This document shows positions 32,410 through 42,391 of a DNA stretch of 64,000 nt, piece by piece; the stretch's first letter is position 1; the number at the start of each line of letters is the position of its first letter. Source of the DNA: Paulownia fortunei (taxonomy: Eukaryota > Streptophyta > Magnoliopsida > Lamiales > Paulowniaceae); assembly GCA_019321725.1 (NCBI GenBank), contig CM033110.1:310001-374000 (forward strand), in the 5' to 3' direction. The position numbers and the translations under genes were made by a program. The notes beneath the pieces were generated by a model. It saw only the letters and a list, made by a program, of their open reading frames with translations, was not told where the DNA came from and did not search any database.

Positions 32410-34545
32410 ATGGTGTTATCACTGAGGCCTCTTATTACCAGACGATTACATGCAAAAACATGCTTTGCTTACGCTGATTCCATAGACATTTCGTTTTTGG
32501 AAGAACATAAAGATCCCTCGACACGAGATCAACACGAAGCCATGCAAATCAACATTCTGGAACTCAACTCACAGCTGAAGAACCTCACAAAAACTGGCGA
32601 CTTGAAAAGTGCTCGCAACTTGTTCGATACATTGCCTCATAAAGATGAAATCTCTTGGACTACCATGATTTCGGGCTATGTGAATGCCTCTGATTCATCT
32701 GAAGCATTGTCTTTGTTTTCAAAAATGTGGGTCGGCCCGAGTATCCGAATGGACCCCTTCATACTCAGCCTTGCTCTGAAGGCATGTGGGCTAAATGTAG
32801 ATGTGAACTATGGGCAAATGTTACATGGATATTCCGTGAAAACTGGTTTTGTGAACTCTGTTTTTGTCGGGAGTGCAATGCTTGATATGTACATGAAGAA
32901 TGGTAGAGTTTTTGAGGGTTGTAGATTATTTGATGAGATGCCATTAAGGAATGTAGTGTCTTGGACCGCCATTATCACGGGGCTTGTTCGTGCTGGTTTT
33001 AATTCGCAGGGGTTGTCGTATTTTGCTAAAATGTGGAGGGACGGTGTTGACTATGATTCGTATACGTTTGCCATTGCATTGAAGGCCTGTGCTGATCTGG
33101 AGTTTTTAAATTATGGAAGGGAGATTCATGCTCGAACAATAAAGAAGGGTGTAGATACGACCTCATATGTGGCTAATAGTCTTGCCACAATGTACAATAA
33201 ATGCGGGAAACTAGCATATGGTTTGCGTTTGTTTGAAAACATGAGTAAACCAGATGTGGTTTCTTGGACGTCTATAATAACCACATATGTTCAGACAGGC
33301 CAAGAGCAACAGGGAATTGATTCATTTTTGCGGATGAGAGAGTGTGATATATGTCCTAATGAGTATACTTATGCAGCAGTCATTTCAGGCATATCAAATA
33401 TTGCAAGACTTGATTGGGGTCAGCAATTCCATGCACATGTTTTGCAAGTAGGTCTCACTGATTCATTATCTGTGGCAAATTCCCTCATGACAATGTATTC
33501 GAAATGTGGACAGTCTAATTCAGCTTCAGCAATTTTTCATGAGATGACCAGAAGAGATGTCATTTCTTGGAGCACTATTATTGCAGGTTATTCTCAAGGG
33601 GGTTGCGGAGAGGAGGCGTTTGAGCTTCTATCATGGATGAGGAGAGAGGGGCCAAAGCCAACTGAATTTGCACTTTCTAGTGTATTGAGTGTCTGTGGAA
33701 GTATGGCAATTCTTGATCAGGGTAGACAGCTTCATGCTTATGCTTTGACCGTTGGTTTAAATCAAACAGCTATGATACTAAGTGCTTTGATAAATATGTA
33801 TTCGAAATGTGGGAGCATAGGAGAGGCGGCAAAACTTTTTTCTCAGTCAGAGAATAATGATATAGTATCATGGACAGCCATGATTAATGGATATGCTGAA
33901 CATGGATACAGCCAAGAAGCTATTGATTTATTTGAGAAAATTCCCCTTGCTGGTTTGAGGCCAGATGCTGTGACATTTATTGGTGTTCTTAGTGCTTGTA
34001 GCCATGTTGGACTTCTTGACCTTGGCTTTCACTATTTTGATTCAATGACTAAAGAGTACAGAATAAATCCTTCTAAAGAACATTATGGTTGCATGATTGA
34101 TCTCCAATGTCGAGCTGGACGCTTACGTGAAGCTGAGAATATGATAAAAAGTATGCCATTTGAACGGGATGATGTTGTTTGGTCAACTCTGCTAAGAGCC
34201 AGTAGAGAACATGGTGATGTTGAATGTGGAAGGACTGCAGCAGAGCAGATTCTTCAACTGGATCCAGATTGTGCAGGGGCCCATATCACACTGGCTAATA
34301 TTTATGCTTCGAGAGGGAAATGGAGAGAAGCAGCAGATGTGAGGAAAATGATGAAATCAAAAGGTGTTATCAAGGAGCCTGGGTGGTCTTGGATAAAAAT
34401 CAAGGATCAGGTTTCTGCATTTGTTTCTGGTGATAAGTCTCATCCACAGTGTGCAGACATATACAACCTTTTGGAGTTAATAGTTTCCAAAGAAGAAATC
34501 ACTTTCCAGGAACTTGCTTCGATCCTGTATGCTTCAGAAGGATAG
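32410..34545 (+). CDS. Pentatricopeptide repeat protein, PLS class with E/E+ tail
   Basis: Intronless gene encoding 711 residues from the first in-frame ATG (MVLSLRPLITRR). Tandem PPR motifs of the PLS type run from about residue 55 to 600, with repeated cores such as DEISWTTMISGYVNA, NVVSWTAIITGLVRAG, DVVSWTSIITTYVQTG, DVISWSTIIAGYSQGG and DIVSWTAMINGYAEHG. The C-terminus has the E motif, then E+ (KEPGWSWIKIKDQVSAFVSGD, SHP), and stops without a DYW deaminase domain. Such proteins bind organelle transcripts and usually specify C-to-U editing sites, recruiting a DYW partner in trans. The basic N-terminus fits plastid or mitochondrial import. It resembles Arabidopsis At3g47840-type proteins by memory, not tested. 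An out-of-frame ATG at 32385 precedes the start. No lesion seen. Confidence 0.93.
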   Translation: MVLSLRPLITRRLHAKTCFAYADSIDISFLEEHKDPSTRDQHEAMQINILELNSQLKNLTKTGDLKSARNLFDTLPHKDEISWTTMISGYVNASDSSEALSLFSKMWVGPSIRMDPFILSLALKACGLNVDVNYGQMLHGYSVKTGFVNSVFVGSAMLDMYMKNGRVFEGCRLFDEMPLRNVVSWTAIITGLVRAGFNSQGLSYFAKMWRDGVDYDSYTFAIALKACADLEFLNYGREIHARTIKKGVDTTSYVANSLATMYNKCGKLAYGLRLFENMSKPDVVSWTSIITTYVQTGQEQQGIDSFLRMRECDICPNEYTYAAVISGISNIARLDWGQQFHAHVLQVGLTDSLSVANSLMTMYSKCGQSNSASAIFHEMTRRDVISWSTIIAGYSQGGCGEEAFELLSWMRREGPKPTEFALSSVLSVCGSMAILDQGRQLHAYALTVGLNQTAMILSALINMYSKCGSIGEAAKLFSQSENNDIVSWTAMINGYAEHGYSQEAIDLFEKIPLAGLRPDAVTFIGVLSACSHVGLLDLGFHYFDSMTKEYRINPSKEHYGCMIDLQCRAGRLREAENMIKSMPFERDDVVWSTLLRASREHGDVECGRTAAEQILQLDPDCAGAHITLANIYASRGKWREAADVRKMMKSKGVIKEPGWSWIKIKDQVSAFVSGDKSHPQCADIYNLLELIVSKEEITFQELASILYASEG

Positions 34546-36078
34546 CAGATGATTGAGGTAGTGATTTCTATTCCATTTGTTAGTTGACAAGGAGCTTTTT
34601 TGAGAAAAAAAAAACCAGCCACTCTGTGCAGTGGCTTTTGCGTGCAGTTAATGTTTATTCTGGGAGCTCAGAGTTCGAGTTCAATACAGGCTTGCAGTAC
34701 TTTTCGGCGAACTGTTTCTAAATTCTGGGTTGTGGAAATCCTGGTCTATGTAAAAGAGACATCTATCAAGAAAGCTTAAGTTTTGGTCAGCTTCTTGCCA
34801 GTAAGATGGTATGGCAAAATTGCTCAAGGATGGAACATGGAGATGATCTAGCTAGCCACTTTCAAGGTAGCAACAAGATAAAATGCATTTCTTCATACAT
34901 ATCTAATTGACAAAATACTTTGATGGTGCTCACCTTATGATTGGGTAATTAGTTTGAGTTTCTAGAGTCTGACTAACCTCAAAGATTTTACTATCATCAG
35001 AAAAGAGATATGTTATCAGGTCAGAAGCAAGTGAAGATTCTTTCAACACGAACGGTCAGACCATGTCAGCATGTGAGCTGCAAGAGAGTAGAAATACAAG
35101 TGACAAGAAATTCAAAAGAGCTCAAGTGTTAAAGGAACTCTCTCCCTAGTGGAGGTTAAAGGTAATGTGGAATATGGCATTCAGATATACATCCATTGCC
35201 AGAGAAACTGTACTAATTGTCAATGTAGGCAGAATTTCGTTGTTGAAACATGGACACCTCGAATTGAATGAACTTTCCATTCACTGCCGTAGTGAATATT
35301 TCATGCTAATATACACAAATGCCGAGTTGGATTGTGGTATCTTCAACAAGATCTGATGATGGTAGATCTATTCAAAACTGGTCTATGAAAGATCAGCTGG
35401 GAAATGGTGGTAGGGTTTTGTATCTTCGGCGGATACTCTTTTTCTCCTTGCATATTCATTCATGGCTGATGTTATGTCACTCAAACTTTTGAATCAACAT
35501 TGTCAAGACGGTTTGCATCTCATATGCTGGAGTTTTCCTAGCCCGGACAGTGAGATTTCTTTATTAAATGTACGTAGCAAGTATAATTTTCTGGTACGTG
35601 TTCTCTCGACCTGTAGCAATGTCCAGCAGTAGTGATTTCAGAGGAAAAATATTACTTCAACGTATTTGGGCATGTAGATATATTAGGCTGTGCTTGTATG
35701 TTTGTGCAACTAAGTGTGAAAAAAATTGTGCAGCTATGGTTTCTGATTTCACCCTTTGGATTTCTGATGATTGCTGCTCTCTCATTTAGGCATTATCTAG
35801 TAAAGAAGAAATAGACTAGATTAGGTAGTCCGACCACTATTGATAGAGCTAAAAAATGAGAGAAAACAAAGTAAATGCTCCAAAAAATTAAGTATAAGAT
35901 CTAAAAAAAAAAAAAAGAATTTCTTGAAGTTAAAAAGAACATATGTATAGAAAGAAAAATAGAACAATCACCATGGATTTCATTCATAGTGCTCATTCAA
36001 CTGAACCAGGATCCTGTTAGTAAGATTTGAAGAAAAAATAATTCCAGCTTTATGCCGTCTGAAACTCTACACGGACAA
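34546..36078. other. PPR 3' flank and intergenic region
   Basis: Probably includes the PPR 3' UTR. At about 34620-34700, a GTGCAGTGGCTT block and, about 40 bases on, AGTTCGAGTTC resemble the A and B boxes of a tRNA-derived SINE; this is weak. A poly-A tract lies near 35900. No coding gene found. Confidence 0.4.
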
Positions 36079-39000
36079 TCATCTTTCGTCCACTACCCAG
36101 GAACGGAAGACATGATGAAGAAAACCCACACAAAATCCAATGGCACCCAGAATAACAACAATTCTAACCCACAATGAGGATATAAAAGAATTTAACACGA
36201 AAGTATTCCATGTCCAGAACCAAAAAATGGAGAAAATTGATCCGAGAACAGCTCCAACGATGACCTGGATAACTGTATGAAGTTGTTGGGAAACCCGAAG
36301 CCATGACTGCAGACAGAGACATTCACAAATTAACAACTATATACTTTCATTCCAGGATATTTACTATTTGGACAGGTTCGTATCTAGACATTCATTACTT
36401 CATTAATTTTCTGATAAATATGTGTCAGGATCAAACAATTAGGCAACTTTACCATGCAATCCCAAAGCAAACGAGTGGATATAAGTTCGACTCACAGAGG
36501 TGAGAGAGGTTACAGTGTATGCCACTAAAATTCACACAGTGAATGCAAGTAACATCATGAGGGCGATAAACTTAAATGAGGCAAAATACTTTTAAGTTTT
36601 GTTACTATCATCTGTAAGTCACTAGTTGCTAAAACCAACTTGTTGCTACTGAATGAAGTACATTAATTCCCTTCATCCATGAGACTTAAACCAACATGAA
36701 TTTGTGAAAATGTGGAAGTAAGAAATAACACTTCAGAATAATCATTTCCAGCATCAATCACCCCCGGCCCCCACCAATTTGTCGAAGTAGAACACATCAA
36801 TTTTCATCATGATCCTCAACCATCTCAATTTAAGTGCAAAAAACTAATAAATGTTCTCAATTCAATGCCTATCATTCTGAAATGAAGATTCCATTCTTCA
36901 GTTGTCATGAACACAAATATTCAAATCAACAAAATTTAACCAACAAATCCACATAAATCAGAAATCTTTAATGGCTATAAATGATAGATCAAAGTCTCCA
37001 AATCCACTCTAACTGTCGTATACTTACAAAATAAGAACCGAGTATAAAGAAAAACCCGCTTAGAGTGGTTGTTAGTGCATTCATTCCATACCACTCTACC
37101 ACTGCAGAGAAGAAGACACATCAAATATACAACATGCATGATAAGATAGAACGTTAAGAAACAACATGCATGATAAGATAGAACATTAAGAAAAGGGTTT
37201 ATGCTAATACAGAATAGGCAACAGTCAGCAATTGAATGAACTCAAACAGATGCAGCCACAATTGTGGGTTTTGATCTTATACCATTTGGCATCCTCACCC
37301 CAAAAGGCACAAGTTTTAACGGACTGTGTAGGAAATACAAATAGAAAACAATTGAAAAAGGCCCACAATTGGTGGCGATGAAGGAAGGGAGAGCAAATCT
37401 AACCACATTTACATTAATCACACAAAGAACAACTTTTAAATTTCATAAGATGCCAAAGGACTCTCCGAGGGCATGGGCATGGAATGTCTAATTTTTTGGT
37501 CAGAATCTCCACAGTAATGTCTCTATTAGATTCTCCGAATGAAATACGGGAAAACTCTATTCAACTCTTGATGGAAACGAATTTTTGCGAATTCTCCCCA
37601 GAACAGGAAGATCATTTCGAGATCTTCGAACGTATTCAAGGGTTCAATGTGACTATTGTCACTTCATCCAACACACAAGATGAGACTTTACCACCGTGGA
37701 GCGGCTTTTTGCAAAAAGATGAGGGGGAAACTCAGTAAGATGTCGGGGAAGCGAAATATACGAGATCACAAACATAGATTGCTCGTGGCTAAATATGAAT
37801 TGAGACGAAAGCTGTCATAGTGATACTTAATATAGCATGGTTAGAGTACTCTGATAGTTGGAACAACAATAATGAGTTTGCTGAGATTTCGTACATATTT
37901 ATTATAGCAAGAACATCATAACTTGCATAAATAAATGATAATTCACAATGAAATATGTCAGAATATATATCTCAATGGTTAGCCAGGCTTACTTGACAGA
38001 TTGAGAAATGTGATTGTATAAAAGATGGATTGTGCATGAGAAGAAGGCATTCCTGGGTCTGATCTTAATGTAGAAATTGGCCTTTCTTGGTTTAGTATTT
38101 TCTTAAGTGCCATTGAGAGTACAACATTGAGAACAGCACCCATAGCAGCCCATAATGCTTCGGCATCATGCCTCCAGAGGATGATTGCAGCAAAAAGTGC
38201 TGAGACAAGCCACTTGCTCTGAGTCAAGTGTAATAAACCAATGAAAATCATAAGAAGCTCATCAAAAGTAATATTCTTAAAGATAAGAGTGTATTCTTCG
38301 AGACCAAAAAATATTATTTCAGGAAAATGGTTATTTTGAATCTGATTGATGTACACATACATTATGCTCCAAAATAAATTATGTTGATTTGGTAATTGAG
38401 CAATGTAATTGAAGCTTTCATAGACAAAAGAAGTGTAAATTTAAGTGGATAATTAACAAACCTAGGTAAAAGCCTATTGCTACTCATATTTACACCTTGG
38501 CAATATGTCAGAATCTCGTTTTTCAAATCTTAATTGCAAAGAAATACGACAAAACAGGATAATATATCATCTAGATATAATTCACAACTTTAAACAGACA
38601 CTCATAAGAAACTATCAGCCAAATAAAGTGAGTGCATGCAAGTATTTAAGGTTGCCAAACAGCCATACAGAAATTCAACTGTTAAGTACTTCTAAACAAG
38701 ATGGCTATAGAGCAGCTACCTATGACCAATAATGACTGTTAACAAGCCTATAGATTGAAACAGCAGGAAAATGCTTCAGAATATAGTTTCTGAAGCAAAG
38801 AAGCACAGAACACATAAAATACCTGTCCTATTATTCATAAGTGGGTATGGCACTGGAAGTTGTTCAGTCAGAAATTTGTATGCTATGAATCTTTTTGTCA
38901 ATTCAAATATGTTTAGGATTCGCTGAATATAACATTGTAATCATTTTTATGACAATCTAATATTACTTGATCACAAATTCTGACCAAGTTACTTCGGAAT

Positions 39001-40319
39001 GATTGACAAAAGAATCATCATCCTGAATTTTCAAGAACAGGTGAACTTGTAAGTTCTAGCTTTCCCTACATTTCACAGCATTACCTCTAATTAAAAATTC
39101 CTGATGTCATACACATTTTGATGACCCAATGAAAGAGAAAGTTGCTTTTGCTGGGCTATTGAGTAGCTCAACTTCGTCTCACAACATTGAGCATATCACT
39201 CTCAAGTCCAACTTGAATTCCCCCAACATCAAAAATTAAATTATGAATTTAAATTATTGAAAAAGGGGCATCACGTACTTTGGGTGAAATTTAAGCAGTA
39301 TACCAAGTATACGAAGTTATTTACATTGAGTAACCATATCATTTCAACTCTTCCCATTTAAAAATCCAACTGTTTCCATTTCTCCTCTGGACAAAATCCG
39401 GTAACCGAACCAAATTTGGGAATCTTATCATTATCAAGTAAATTTCCACTCTTGGGTTATTACAGAGCACCACAGAAGTCTTGAGATCTTAACTGCTAAA
39501 TCCACATAAATAAGTACAAACTCCTGACCACAAATATGACTTCTCGCTCTTCCATTACCCCTTTCTTTTAAGTTACAAATATCAACTCCATTAGAATCAA
39601 CATGCTTAAATCTATCAATAAAAATACATACGGATACATGAAACAACAAACAAAAATCCCTATATGGCATGTATAAATGTATAACTCATGGGAATTCTAC
39701 TTCATAGGTTTTGACTATAAATTAGCTCACTTTGTGCCAAAACAGCAACACAAAAGCATTTGACAAACAAACACCAATTTTCAGATTCCTCATCTGTATG
39801 CTATGATTTTTCTTCTATTTGAATTGTTTCACATTTGTTTACCATAAATAAATTATATGAGAAGTATCTATAGTAAATCGCATTGTATAAAACTTCTCAT
39901 TTGTTGTTTATTCAAATAACTTCAAGTTATTATCATATGTTTTCCGTGCATTATTCACCAAATTATTGTTAGTAGAGACATTAACAATATAACACAATCA
40001 ACAAAATTGCAAGTTCACCAACCAAACTATTGAGAGTAGCTTCAAGCCCACCAGCTCCAAAAGTCAACGACCCTTCCACGAAAGCTTCCTGCTCAAAAGC
40101 TTTAATACCCTCATCACTCATATTTGCACGAACCCAGTTAGAGCCCTTCATAGTATTCTGATTTCTTCTCCTACTAGCCCAAGAAACAGATTGTCCGCAC
40201 TTGGATTCCCCCAAAAAATCCAATCTTTTGGCGAAGATTTTACTGGGTTTCTGAGGCTTTCTTAATTGGGAAACAGTAAATGTAGTAGCTGTAATAGGCC
40301 TGATAAAAATGGCTGACAT
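36079..40319 (-). CDS. LPPE: Lipid phosphate phosphatase epsilon-type (PAP2 family), plastid
   Basis: Four exons on the minus strand: 40319-40023, 38218-37993, 37101-37028 and 36306-36079, giving 274 residues. Family members remove phosphate from phosphatidic acid in plastid membranes, giving diacylglycerol for galactolipids. Residues 1-65 are Ser/Thr/Arg/Lys-rich and look like a transit peptide. PAP2 motif 1, KX6RP, uses Lys138 and Arg145-Pro146; motif 2 is PSSHAQS with His160; motif 3 has Arg203 and His209. The usual Asp four residues after the motif 3 histidine is Gln213. Several hydrophobic spans follow (about 104-135, 185-200, 212-232 and 245-262). The stop follows RSWVVDER. Intron 1 is 1.8 kb; intron 2 (37102-37992) contains a mitochondrial DNA insertion in the opposite orientation. 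Splice sites around it are intact, so the gene should still be expressed. Confidence 0.9.
37129..37192. repeat. 32-bp tandem duplication in LPPE intron 2
   Basis: Two adjacent copies (37129-37160, 37161-37192) beginning ACAACATGCATGATAAGATA and differing by one base (GAACGTTAAG versus GAACATTAAG). They lie about 28 bases beyond the exon 3 acceptor, on the intron side. Confidence 0.9.
37445..37819 (+). pseudogene. Nuclear insertion of mitochondrial DNA: rpl5 3' end plus rps14 5' end
   Basis: A plus-strand frame reads through the C-terminal part of plant mitochondrial ribosomal protein L5 (blocks [49 protein letters not shown]), ending TAA at 37736-37738. After one base, ATG at 37740 opens mitochondrial ribosomal protein S14 ([15 protein letters not shown], then [10 protein letters not shown]). 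It diverges after 37813 and stops at TAG. The rpl5-rps14 order with one-base spacing is that of plant mitochondrial genomes, so this was copied as DNA or a dicistronic RNA. Reading upstream of 37484 in the same frame gives [12 protein letters not shown], which still looks like L5, so the left junction lies near or before 37445. Both genes are truncated, without targeting sequence, and antisense to the host gene. The frame has no stop or frameshift, so the insertion is probably not very old. Confidence 0.85.
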
Positions 40320-40484
40320 TTTTTTCTCTTTGGTTGTGTTCGTTTATTGGTAGAGCTGCACTACCAAGGGACTCGGAGGGCTGTTCATTACCAAGAAAGT
40401 AAAATGACAGTAATTCGGCTAAATGAAGGGAAAGGTCAGAAATCAACACCTGGCGTGTAAATTAATCTCACTTTACTTTTTTTT
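40320..40484 (-). promoter_or_regulatory. Probable LPPE leader and proximal promoter
   Basis: Only about 165 bases separate the LPPE ATG from the foldback element that begins near 40485, with a poly-T run at 40478-40492 at the junction. The leader and core promoter must lie here or within the element. No clear TATA box was found on the minus strand. Confidence 0.35.
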
Positions 40485-41635
40485 TTTTTTTTGACTATTT
40501 ATTTTATTTATTTATATTTTTAATTTTCTCATTTTATCCCATATTTTTATTTTGCTTCATTTTACTTCTTTGTATTGTCATTGTATCATTTTACTCATTT
40601 GTACTATTAAAAAAAATAATCAAACTGCTCTTATTTATTATTTTTAATAAAATTATTTTAAAATAAATTAATATTAATATATTTATATTTATGTTCAAAT
40701 AATTTTTCAACTTATTAATACTTAATATTAAATTTATTTAAAATTTTATTATATTTAAATTTTAATAGATATTTTATAATATAACATAGTTCTATTAAAT
40801 TAGTATATAATATGATATTTTTTATTATCTAATATGTTTTTACTTATAAATTTTTTACTGACTATAAATCTTAAAAAAATTATTAAATACATCGAATATT
40901 TGTATTATTTTTTATTATTAATAAAATTATCATAAGTTTATAGAAATTATATTAAATTCAAACATATCCGTTATAATTAAATAATAAGAATAAAATTAAT
41001 TTCTAAAATAATTATGTTTTTAAATTTAGGAATGTATTCATTAAGTTATTTTAAATTTAACATAGTATTCATCAAGTTACGATAATTTAATTATTTATAA
41101 CTTATTTAATAGTATTAAAGTAAAACTAAAAATGACTTTTTTTGTGTTTAACAATGTTTCTATGAAATTTTGGTAATCCATTAACAATAAAAAAAAATTT
41201 ACTTATATTTTATTTATTTAACAAAATATGATTTAAAAATATATCATATATTTTTTTATATTTATGATGAGTAGTAAATTTATAAGTAAAATGTATTAAC
41301 TAATTAAAAAAATATACGATATAAAAATTTAATAAAAATTATGTTAATAAAAGAATAGCCATTAAAATAAGTACCATAAAATATGGAATAAATTTAATAT
41401 TAAGTATTAATTAATTAAATTAAAAAAATATTAAAATTTAAATACAAGTATATTAAATTTATAATATTTTAAAGTAATGTTACTGTAAGTTATTGATAAA
41501 AGCAATTTTGTTAATTTTTCAAAAATGTATAATAATAAAATAAAATAAAGAGAGTACAAAGGAGGTAAATTGATATACAATGAGTATAAGGGATTAAAAT
41601 AAAATTAATCATAATTTATAATATTAAACAAGAAA
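40485..41635. mobile_element. Long foldback element, 1.15 kb, with arms of about 400 bp
   Basis: The left arm (about 40485-40890) matches the reverse complement of the right arm (about 41250-41635) in the same order: ATTTTACTYCTTTGTA, then TTAATACTTAATATTAAATTTATT (left near 40717, right near 41400), then ACTTATAAATTT with AAAAAATATA/AAAAAATTAT (left near 40850, right near 41275). The middle (about 40900-41240) is AT-rich with weaker self-complementarity. No open frame. It fits a foldback transposon or large MITE. Its transcripts would form long hairpins. Confidence 0.65.
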
Positions 41636-42120
41636 AATTATGCAGAGACTTTGTTGATCGGCGGATATTGGAAATTAGAAGCGTACAAAAATGGTATCTG
41701 ATTTGATGCCTCCAAATTCCAATGTAAAAGCTGCCAAAATCCACTTGCCGTTTTTGTTTTCCATTATGTCTTTTTTATCTTGGACAGGGTAGGAAACGAA
41801 GGAAAAATAGAAATCGAAATTGAAAGGGTAAATTTGTAATTAAAGGAGTATAGTAGCTTTGAAGTTTGGGACTCTTGACCAGCTCTATATTTATTTATTT
41901 TTGTTACTTTCTGCATCCCAAAATTTAGTTCAATTTGACCGGAGATAAATTTTTTTATAAGAATTGAAAAAATTATTAAATTTTATATATTATTGTTCTT
42001 AAAAATAATGATTGAAAATCAATTGTGTCGTAATAATTATTTGAGTTGAGATGATAATTTTATCAAAATAAATTATTTTAAAAATATAATCTTATTTTGA
42101 AATATTCAAAAAAAAATGAT

Positions 42121-42254
42121 AAATTTGGTACATAAAGTATTTTCTACAAGGAAAAGATCGGTTGTTGGATAAAGGAAAGGAAACTAGCAGCCTTTGTTGT
42201 CGTGACTGTTTGAGTATCTCATTATTGTGAAATGGAGTCTTGTTTTGAAATATC

Positions 42255-42313
<59 letters not shown>

Positions 42314-42391
42314 TTGGAACACGTAAAGTATTTTCTATAAAATTATCAGCCTGGCAATCTTTGTTGTTGTGACTATACGAGCAAGATGATT
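42121..42391. repeat. Imperfect duplication flanking a (GA)n tract
   Basis: The segment starting AAATTTGGTACATAAAGTAT (42121-42219, ending TTTGTTGTCGTGACT) recurs at 42310-42391 in diverged, shortened form. Between the copies lies a (GA)n microsatellite at 42257-42309. Confidence 0.75.

Noticed and set aside
37484..37738. The open frame in the LPPE intron as a nuclear ribosomal protein gene
   Set aside because: It lacks the N-terminal part of L5 and any targeting peptide, and is followed by a truncated rps14. An inserted mitochondrial fragment explains it better.
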